Assembly: GCA_036320915.1 (NCBI GenBank) | Contig: JAXBDG010000007.1 | Location: 682,001-746,000 of the forward strand | Direction: 5' to 3' | Length of the DNA stretch: 64,000 bases | Source of the DNA: Linnemannia elongata | Lineage: Eukaryota > Mortierellomycota > Mortierellomycetes > Mortierellales > Mortierellaceae | Shown here: positions 55,022 to 64,000 of the stretch, one piece after another | How the letters are laid out: the number at the start of each line of letters is the position of its first letter | Position numbering within the stretch: the first letter of the stretch is position 1 | Made by a program: the position numbers and the translations under genes | The notes under the pieces: generated by a model | Databases searched by the model: none | What the model was told of the DNA's origin: nothing | The model's input: the letters and a program-made list of their open reading frames with translations, nothing else

Positions 55022-58000
55022 ATGTTTCTGTACAACCTGACCTTGCAGGCACCCAATGCCATCAACCAGGCCATCCTCGGAAACTTCTCAGGGACCAGAC
55101 AGCAGGAACTCATCGTCTCCCATGTCTCCAGGATCGAGTTGCTCAGGCCAGACACCACTACAGGAAAGGTCCACTCGATCCTCTCCCACGACGTCTTTGG
55201 CGTCATTCGCTCCCTCGCCGCCTTCCGTCTCACCGGTGCCTCCAAAGGTAACGCGCACGTCTTCAAGGAAAACGCGAGTGTTTATGCATACTCCTGGACA
55301 TAACAAACAACACCACACTGACATGACTGATCAACTTTCACAAATAATAGATTACATCGTTATTGGTTCAGACTCGGGCAGGATCGTTATTCTAGAATAC
55401 AACCCAGCCAAGAACGTGTTTGAGAAAGTTCACCAGGAAACGTTTGGCAAGTCTGGATGTCGAAGAATCGTCCCAGGACAATATCTTGCCGTTGACCCTA
55501 AGGGTCGCGCAGTTATGATCGGTACGTTCAATAGGATGGTGGCGTAGACTTTAATTTTGCTTGCTCTTTCCGCAGACAATTTTCTGTTGAATTTTCCTAA
55601 CGTTCACCTTGTGCTTTTGTCAATAGGATCGATGGAGAAGCAAAAGCTGGTTTACATTCTGAACAGAGATATCGCAGCAAGGCTCACGATCGGATCACCT
55701 CTGGAGGCACACAAATCTCACACCATTGTTCAGTACTGCACAGGAGTCGACGTTGGCTTTGAGAACCCTATTTTCGCATGCTTGGAGGTCGACTACACAG
55801 AGGCCGATCAGGATCCTACAGGAGAGGCATACAGGGAGACAGAAAAGGTAAGGAAACCCTCAACAATTTCGCCTTTTAAGATCGACATGTACCATGAACC
55901 AAACGAGGAACAGTTCTAACGCACGAGAAACCCTCACTGATTATCATAGATGTTGACTTATTACGAGTTGGATCTCGGTCTCAATCACGTTGTCAGGAAA
56001 TGGAGTGAAGCTGTCGACCGCCGATCCAACATGCTTGTTGCAGGTACGATGGGAATACATATTGTTTGCATGCCGCAAGTGTAAAACGATCACGGACATT
56101 ATTAGACTCACATACGTCTTTCTTGTATTCTTCATTCTTCTAGTTCCTGGAGGCACGGATGGACCATCTGGAGTGCTCGTCTGCTCAGAAAACTACATCA
56201 CATATAAGCATATTGGCGCAGCCACACTTACTGTTCCTATTCCAAGACGCAAGGATCCACTGGAGAACAAGGAGCGAGGACTTTTGATTGTTTCTGGGGT
56301 CGTACACAAGATGAAGGTACGCGGACTTGTGGCTCGTAACAGACTTTCACTGTCTGAAATAACTATCTTGATCTGGCAGTTGAACCTTTTAACTTACGCT
56401 TATTTTCTATCTACCTATTGCACTCTAGAACTCTTTCTTCTTATTGTTGCAGAGCGAGGAGGGCGACTTGTACAAGGTTACTATTGACTACACAGGAGAT
56501 ACTGTCAACGAGATCAAGATCAAGTACTTTGATACCGTCTCAGTAGCAGCAGGACTGTGCATCTTGAAGAGCGGATTCCTGTTTGTCGCAAGTGAATTCG
56601 GAAACCAGTAAGTTTTTGTTCAGCCTGACGGCAGTTGTTCGCTTGTCATGTCTTTGTCCGTAATAACGATGCTCACCAGAAACGCACATTTCACTTCACA
56701 ATAGCCAATTCTATCAGTTCGGAAAATTGGGCGACGACGACGACACTCCCGAGTACTCGAGCAATGACTTTATCACAAAGGACGATGGAACTCTGGATGT
56801 CACAGTTTACTTCAAGCCAAGACCTCTGGAGAACTTATTGCTCGTGGATGAACTCGCCAGCATGTCGCCGTTGACTGATGCCAAGGTACGAATACACACT
56901 GGAACATCTGTTTTTTTATTTGGAGCTCTCTCAACCTTACCGATTTAGATACTAACCTATACGACATTATATTCTTTCATTAGGTCCTCAATCTCACGGA
57001 TGAGGACACTCCTCAGATCTATGCGTTGTGCGGACGTGGATCACGATCGACCATGAGGATATTACGACATGGTCTGGAGGTGACCGAGATGGCTGTTTCT
57101 CCACTGCCAGCTAATCCCACAGCTGTCTGGACTACACGTTTGACTGCTGACGATCTCTACGATCAATACATTATCGTCTCATTCTCCAACGCAACTCTGG
57201 TTCTGTCGATTGGCGAGACTGTGGAGGAAGTCACGGACACCGGATTCTTGGCAACAACTCCTACCATCGCAGTGCAACAGCTCGGTCAGGATGCGTTGCT
57301 TCAAATTTACCCTCAAGGTATCCGTCATATTCGCGCCAACAGACAGGTGACGGAATGGCGCGCACCAGGAGGTCGACAGATCGTGAGAGCCGCCACCAAC
57401 AGCCAACAAGTTGTGATCGCTTTGACAGGAGGAGAACTCGTGTATTTCGAGGTCGATGAGAGCGGTAACTTGAGTGAGTCGAACGTGCGGAGGGAGATGT
57501 CTGGCAATGTTACCTGTTTGAGTATCCAGCCTTTGCCTGTCGGAAGGAGACGCGTTCGCTTCTTGGCCGTTGGATGTGATGACAACACTGTCCGTATTCT
57601 CAGCTTGGATGCCTCCAGCACCCTTGAGCCCCTCAGTATGCAGGCCCTCTCGGCCATCCCAGAGTCATTGGTGATGATCGATATGCCCGATCAGATTACC
57701 GCAGGATCCTTGACGACACTTTACCTGAATATTGGTTTGCAAAACGGAGTGTTGCTGCGTACCGTGTTGGAGCAGAACACTGGACAACTTTCAGACACTC
57801 GTACTCGATTCTTGGGTGCGCGATCTGTCAAGCTTTTCGAGCTCAACATGGCAGGAAACCCAGCAGTGTTGGCCTTGTCCAGCAGGCCTTGGCTCAGCTA
57901 CCAAATGCAATCAAGGATTCACCTCAACCCATTGTCATATGAGGCGTTGGAGTTTGCCGCCAGTTTCACTTCAGAGCAGTGCCCAGAGGGTGTTGTGGCG

Positions 58001-59433
58001 ATTGCAGGAAACGCTCTCAAGATTTTCACCATCGAGAAGTTTGGTCAGGTCTTTAACGAGACACCCATCCCATTGACCTACACGCCACGCCGATTTGTCG
58101 TCAACCCTGTGCACAAGTCGATTGCCATCATCGAGTCAGACCATCAGACATACTCGACCTTGGAGAAGAAGAAGAAGTTGAAGGAGCTTGGCTTTGAGAC
58201 CGAGGAAGAGGAGGAGGAACTGGACCCAGTCGTTTTCGGACACTCTCGCTCAACACCCGGCAAGTGGGCTTCTCTCATCAGGATCATCAACCCTGCCACC
58301 GCCGAGAGCACCTTTACACTGGAGTTGGAGCAGAACGAGGCCGCGTTCAGCGTTGCCGTCCTAAACTTTGCCGTCGAGGCTGGTGAGCTGTTTTTGGCTG
58401 TCGGTACCGCAGCTGATGTGACGCTGGCCCCCAAGTCTCTCTCATCAGGATTCATCCACATCTACAAGTTTATCAACGACGGCATGGGTCTGGAGTTGGT
58501 CCACAAGACACCTGTTGACGAGGTGCCTCACGCACTTTTGCATTTCCAGGGCCGCCTTTTGGCAGGAGTGGGCAAGACGCTTCGCATCTACGACCTTGGC
58601 AAGCGTAAGTTACTCCGGAAATGCGAGAACCGCTCGCTCCCCAACTGTATCGTCACGCTTCACAACCAAGGTGGCCGTATTGTCATTGGTGACGTCCAGG
58701 AGTCGGTCCACTATGTTTCATACGTTGCGGCCGACAACAAGCTTGTTGTCTTTGCAGATGACAAGGCACCCCGATGGATCTCTTGCTCGGCCATGATCGA
58801 CTACGACACTGTTGCGGCTGGAGACAAGTTTGGCAACTTTTTCGTGAACCGGTTACCCCAGAAGCTCAGTCAGGAGATTGACGAAGACGAGGCTGGCTCC
58901 AAGTCAGTCGGCAAGGGCTACCTGCACGGTGCTGCCCACAAGCTTGACTTGATGGCACATTACCATGTTGGAGATATCTTGACGTCGTTGGCCAAGACGA
59001 GCTTTGTTGCAGGTGGACGTGAGATGATTCTGTACACTTCGTTCATGGGAGGCGTTGGTATCTTTATCCCCTTCCAGACCAAGGAGGACATTGACTTTTT
59101 CCAGACCTTGGAGATGCATATGCGCAATGAGATGCCTCCCTTGGCTGGACGTGACCATCTGAGCTACCGTGGCTACAATGTCCCTGTCAAGGTAATCTTA
59201 CGTTGAATATATCTCAATTTGTTGTTGTTGATGTTATTGAGATGTGCTTCTAAGGTGCTAACCACTTTTCTTCCATTTAACTCCTGTTTCTATAGGGCAC
59301 GGTGGATGGCGATATGTGCGAGCAGTACAACTTGTTATCGGGCGACAAGAAGCGCCAAATCGCTGAAGAGTTGGACCGGACACCTGCTGAGATTCAGAAG
59401 AAGATCGAGGATATGCGTATTCGTGCCATCTAG
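55022..59433 (+). CDS. SF3B3: SF3b splicing factor subunit 3 (SF3B3/Rse1/SAP130)
   Basis: Nine exons join in phase: 55022-55247, 55351-55521, 55627-55847, 55950-56043, 56144-56316, 56429-56607, 56705-56885, 56984-59191 and 59296-59433, giving 1196 residues; human SF3B3 has 1217. Family landmarks run end to end: [18 protein letters not shown] start, [103 protein letters not shown], and the end [12 protein letters not shown]...[18 protein letters not shown]. The three-propeller DDB1-like scaffold belongs to the SF3b complex of U2 snRNP and supports branch-site recognition. Intron 7 shows a perfect TACTAAC branch site (about 56950-56956). Intron 5 has two in-frame acceptors 24 nt apart. Confidence 0.96.
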
Positions 59434-59651
59434 AAGGTTAACCAACCAACCCACTCTCACTGTACTTTTTTTCATTTCAACCCCCCCAAAAATAATATAC
59501 GAGTCGTTATTGTTTAAATTTTTGTTTTGTTTAATGTTCTGAATGCTATGCCGCAATATCTAACTATCGCGTGTTATGCTAAGGAATGCAATATTATGGG
59601 TATATGTACAGAGCGAGGGGGAGTTGAAGAAAGATGAGTTGATTTGGGGCT
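59434..59651. other. Convergent 3' region of SF3B3 and the MFS gene
   Basis: 218 bp separate the two stop codons. It includes AATAATATAC and TTAATG-type signals and no gene. Confidence 0.5.
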
Positions 59652-61595
59652 TTATGCCATGTTCTGCATGAGCTTGCGGCCCTTGCGCATATGGGTCCAG
59701 AAAAGAAGTCCAGCGGCAACAACGCAGACAACCTGGAGGAGGGAGGCGATCTTGAAACCAGAGTCGTAGCAGGCACTACCCAAGCAGGTCATATGGTCCT
59801 CCGAGGGCTGGGACTCGTGGGTAAGGCCCATTTTCTCGACGGCGCGGTCGTAGAAGACACCATAGATCTGGTTAGCGATGATGGGGTTGAAACCGTTGAG
59901 GACCATGACCATTCCGCAGTTGGTGCCGTAGTAGGTGTCACCGAAAAAGTCGCGGGTCATGGAGGCAAAGAGGGCGCCGGTGGCTCCGTAGGTGGCACCG
60001 ATGAGGCAGGAGCTGATAATGAGGAGAGGCATGGAGACGATGCTGGTGGAGAAACCCATGATGATCAGGGGGATGAGGATCAGGATCTCGGAGATGAAGA
60101 AAAAGATTGATCTGGAAATGCGGTAGCGGTTAATGACCCAGTCTGAGAGGATGCCTGAGGCCAGACGACCGAGACAGTTGCCGATAGAGATCAAGGTGAC
60201 GTGGAGACCGGTCAGGGAGATGGCGCGGGTGGCGGTGGAGGGGTCGAGGGGGTCGAGGATGGCGTGAACAATAGAGTCGACGTTGTTGATGTAGGAAAAG
60301 CCTTGCTGGGAGACTTGGGCGATGACAAAGAACCAGAAGGTGGATTCAACTAGGAGGGCGCGAGGCTTCATGTCGATCGAAGTCAGGTAAGGGTTGAACC
60401 AGGTCTTGGAGGCATCAGTGGTGGTGATGATGCCACCGTTGTTGTTGGGGGCTGTCAGGGCAGGGGCTGTCGACTCGAGGATGGTATCGCCAGGGAGGTG
60501 GTGAGCGGTGCGAGGGGCTACGGATTCCTTGTCAAGTGTGGTGCTTGAGTTGTTCCAACCTTCGCGGCCGTTCTTCATCGAAGGGGTGAAGGTGGTGCTA
60601 CGGGACAAGGCTTGGATTGGAGTGGATCCCACGGTGGCAGTTGGGGTTGTGGCAGCAGCAGCAGCGGCAGCGGCGGCGACCCTCTTTTCAATGTCCGAGG
60701 AGTCATTGACGGTGGTGTTGGAGGATGAGCCAGAGTCGAGGGTCTTGACAACGGGCTTCTTGATCTTGACCATGAATACAGCGCCGATGAGGTAGATGGC
60801 GGTGGTGATGATGGTCAAGAAGAGCAAGAACGTCTGGGTGGCCTTGGTGCCTTTGAGGGTCGAGTTAGGATCGGCGACTTCATCGTGGCCCGAGAAGAGG
60901 TGAGTCTTGATCTGGGAGAATAATGTTGCGGAGAGTCCGAAAAAGGCGAGGAGGATACCTGAGACGGTACCTGAAGTTGAGGCTGGGAAGTTGGCCATGT
61001 TGGCTGCAAGCGCGGCCAGGTATCTAGAAAAGTTGGTAGTCATCCCAAGGTAAGCCAAGAAAGAAAAAAAGAAGGGCGAGAAGGAAGAAGAGGATAGGAG
61101 ATTAGAATCAATTATAGCAACAGCTGCATCCTACAGTCAGACAAGGAGAGAAGTGGCATGATCCACATTACTGCAAGCGGAGAAAAAAAAATAGGATGGA
61201 CAATGATAAAAAAGAAAAATAACTTACCCAGCAGTGGAGGCAACACCGGCAAGACAGTAGAGGACCATGAGGAAACCAAGACCACCCCATGCCTTGGCAT
61301 AGGCAATGTACATACCACCGTAACCGAGGAAGGTGAGGATAGAGGCGGTGATCATGGTCCAGCGTTCGCCATAGTGGTCGTAGATGGGACCGACGATGAG
61401 GAAGCCGACGTACATGGAGGTATCGCCGATGGCGGAGAGCAGATTGATATTGGAGGAACTGAAACCGAAGCGGGCCTTGAGGTCGGTCGAGAATGAGGCA
61501 AAGGAGAAGAGGGAGCCGGAGAGGGCCATGACCATGATACCGATCGCCAAAGACAGGTACTTGATCATGTTTGTGGAAGAGATCTTCATCGACAT
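59652..61595 (-). CDS. Nodulin-like/Mch1-like MFS transporter
   Basis: Two exons (61595-61228 and 61023-59652) join in phase to give 579 residues. About twelve hydrophobic helices are split into two halves by a long loop (about residues 230-350) rich in Ser, Thr, Ala and Asn with an Ala run. The N-terminal half matches the nodulin-like subfamily: LSLAIGIMVMALSGSLFSFASFSTDLKARFGFSSSNINLLSAIGD, FLIVGPIYDHYGER, and NMANFPASTSGTVSGILLAFFGLSATLFSQI. The second half has NCLGRLASGILSDWV and ATYGATGALFASMTRDFFGDTYYGTN. Fungal relatives include the vacuolar Mch1 transporters; the substrate is unknown. The C-terminal helix ends in a basic HMRKGRK tail. Confidence 0.88.
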
Positions 61596-61946
61596 TTTTG
61601 GGGGATGCTCTCTTGTGGGTGAGGGGATACTAACGTGTTTGTTTGTTTGTGTTTGTTTGGTGTTTGTTATTTTAGGCGGGAATAAAAAGAAGGCCGTGCT
61701 TTGTATGTGATGTGAAAATGTGTGCTAATGCGGGTTGGATGCACAAGGGAAGGGGAGGGAGGGTCGATCTTCTTGTCTTGAAGTAGTAATAAGGGACGAG
61801 AGGAAGGAATTGGAAGGGAAGGAAGGAGGATGTAGAAAACCAAGGTAATCAAAGAAGGATTGAGAATACTATGGATAAAGAGGAAGAGAAGTAGAGAGAG
61901 AGCAAAAGAAAGGAGTAGAAAGTGGGGATGGGGATTCAACCCTCCT

Positions 61947-61954
61947 CTTATATA
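61947..61954 (-). promoter_or_regulatory. TATA box for the MFS transporter gene
   Basis: On the minus strand this reads TATATAAG, 352 nt upstream of the MFS start codon. The intervening leader is pyrimidine-rich in the gene direction. Confidence 0.45.
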
Positions 61955-63507
61955 CCTTTTTTCTGTCTTCTTGTCTTAGCTATTTCAGAGTCCTACACAA
62001 TGGACCCCGCCCGAGGGTGTTGTCAATAACCAAGGGACGATGAGCCATCGTTCCCTTCAACTCCCTTCTACTGAACGCGCACACAGTGCCCGAGATACGA
62101 GTCAAGTCGAGATGAAAGCACGACAGACCTTTTTTAAAAAAAAGGAAGACGAAGGTGGTTTTAGATCAGTGTGATGTGGTGCTGAGAATGGACAAAGCGA
62201 ACAAATCCCATCCAAACTCAACTTCGCTCAACTTTTCCACGCCCCCCCTCCCACGAATCGAAATGGTCAAATAAAGTTTTTCGATATTACCACGAATGAA
62301 TAGCTCACCTTATTCAAACAGCCACGTCGCTGACTCCTTTCTTTAGGAAAAACGGCAATCCTTCTTCAAGGTTGAAGGGTAAAGGCATTCACAATTGCCC
62401 CTGTTCTATCACCATGTTACTCATCATACCTTCTTCTCTTTCTATTCGACATAGCACTCACCAGGTTGTATTCCCTGTTTATTCGTTTGTCTCCCTGAAT
62501 GGCGTGTCCTCTTCTTTGACTTTCTCGCTCAAAGTTGCGTCCTCATGATCGCAACTTCAACCCTGGCCATCACCTTGACCTTGACAACCTACTTTCTCTT
62601 ACCCCGATAACTCTGCACTTTCTTTTTGGACCCTACCTTGTTCAATGAATGGGCCGCAGTGTCAAAGCTACTTGGAACTTCAATCCATACTCCCTTCCTT
62701 TTCAATATGCTTCGCACCCTGCCACTGAACAATCCCCGACCCATTGCGAAGGGAAAACGTCTGTGCCTTCACCGCCTAGTTTGTTCTAGATGTTTCGCAT
62801 GCTACTGCCGAAGGAAGGATTTTTTCTACTCAGTCATTTTGAATGTCCCCCCATTAAACCCTTCGTTTGGCTCGTCCGCCCATCCTCTTCGCACTTAGTA
62901 AATGTCATGTTCTGAATGGTACTTCATTTTGCCGCCAATGCTACGCCCACTCATACAAATGAGACAACATTTGGTGTGGGCTGAATGAAGGAGGAGAAAG
63001 AGGATGAGAGAGAGCAAACGCGTCTGCGCAAATGAAGCATTGACTGCCCACATCTGCATGCTTGCTCTGCTTTTTGTGCCTTTGTTTCTTTTTCAGGTGT
63101 CTAGAACACTGAACTGAAGCTATGCATATCGTTTTGTTGGGCACGAAGAATAGGAGATGTACACTTAGGAGAATTTTCCTCGTGCACTTCCTTTTGCTTG
63201 TTTGTTTGTTTATTTGTTGTTGTGTCTAGGAGAAAGAAGTATCGTTACCAAAGAGCGTGGTGGCCCATGGAAGGGATGACAAAGAAAGAAGGAAAGAACT
63301 TCGTGTCCATAAGAGGTGCAGACAACAAATATTTCCCGGGTCCCTCCCTCTTTTTTGCTTTTTGATCGATTGAGCGGAAGAAAGAAAAGGTCATAAGCAG
63401 GATGGAAAGGGCACAAGAGAGAAACTTGTGTCTGTCGATGGAATGTCAAAGAAAAACAACATATTAACACAACAAAAGAACAACAAAATCCTAAAGAAAC
63501 GAGTCGA

Positions 63508-63541
<34 letters not shown>

Positions 63542-64000
63542 TTTGGAGGTCGATGAACTGTAATTGTGATGATAAATGAATTGAAAAAGGGGTTTACAAT
63601 AAGATGAGGATTTTTTAAACTAGGGAAAGGAGTCAGCTTCGCCTGATCGGAGAGTGAACAACTTTCGTGCTTTTCTTCATTGTTCATTTTTCTTTTTGCT
63701 GCACTCTGAACTTTGCGCTTTGTAGATGGGCGGGTGGATCGAAAAGGTCGCCGCGGGCAGTTGAAGAAGGAAAAGGGGGTGTGAAGGTGTGGCATGCGCG
63801 GCAAGATCAAAGAGGAACGGGTGGATGAAGGCATGGGGTGATCAGCCCTTCCTTGGAAGAGGAGGCAAAGAGAAACATAAAAAAATTGTACTGTACATGG
63901 ACAAAGAAGAGTCCAGATTGTTGTTTGACCCACCCAAGGGGAGGGAGGGGTGTGCGAAGATTTTGCGACTTTCCAAATCAGGACAACAATGTTGACAATG
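61955..64000. other. Right end of the window, no recognised gene
   Basis: No frame in this stretch showed family resemblance or credible exons. It holds a 29-base A tract at 63511-63539. It may contain the promoter of a gene to the right. Confidence 0.4.

Overview
The window reads as nuclear DNA of an early-diverging filamentous fungus, most likely a Mortierella-type species (Mortierellomycota or Mucoromycota). That placement is inferred. It rests on many short GT-AG introns with very small exons, pyrimidine-rich promoters, conserved genes that budding yeast lacks (LAMTOR5, DHX29, SPOUT1, a voltage-gated proton channel), and LINE-type retroelements. I assembled exons by hand from splice sites, reading phase and similarity to known protein families. 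Every listed coding join was checked for phase.

Layout. 1-2.3 kb holds no recognisable gene. LAMTOR5 (minus) and a WRAP53/TCAB1-like WD40 gene (plus) diverge at about 3.2 kb. A 75-residue two-helix membrane protein lies at 6.9-7.3 kb and a membrane-anchored alpha/beta hydrolase (minus) at 7.7-10.2 kb. The stretch from 12.4 to 16.7 kb is a mobile-element island. It has two identical tRNA-Lys(CUU) genes, four 5'-truncated LINE copies (three of them carrying or sharing target-site duplications), and an inverted-repeat element studded with GTTGCC motifs. Next come a small ankyrin protein and the chromatin remodeller CHD1 (both minus, 16.9-24.9 kb), a START-domain lipid-binding protein (minus), mitochondrial MnSOD (plus), a Ctr-type copper transporter (plus) and an Sct1-type glycerol-3-phosphate acyltransferase (minus, to 34.4 kb). 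A gene-poor 3.3 kb follows.

The right part carries two fungal proteins of unknown function: a four-helix membrane protein with a long tail (37.6-40.2 kb) and a 1031-residue low-complexity protein (40.6-43.8 kb). A run of RNA genes follows: DHX29, SPOUT1 (minus) and MPP6 (plus). After these come a polyglutamine-bearing Hv1 proton channel (minus), a 389-bp inverted-repeat element, the splicing factor SF3B3/Rse1 (plus) and a nodulin-like/Mch1-like MFS transporter (minus). The last 2.4 kb has no recognised gene.

Functional themes are RNA metabolism (WRAP53, DHX29, SPOUT1, MPP6, SF3B3), lipid handling (acyltransferase, START protein, hydrolase), redox and metals (MnSOD, Ctr), and nutrient signalling (LAMTOR5). 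Eukaryotic neighbours need not be co-regulated, but several pairs share short divergent promoters or have closely spaced convergent 3' ends. The most unusual material is the tRNA/LINE/inverted-repeat island.
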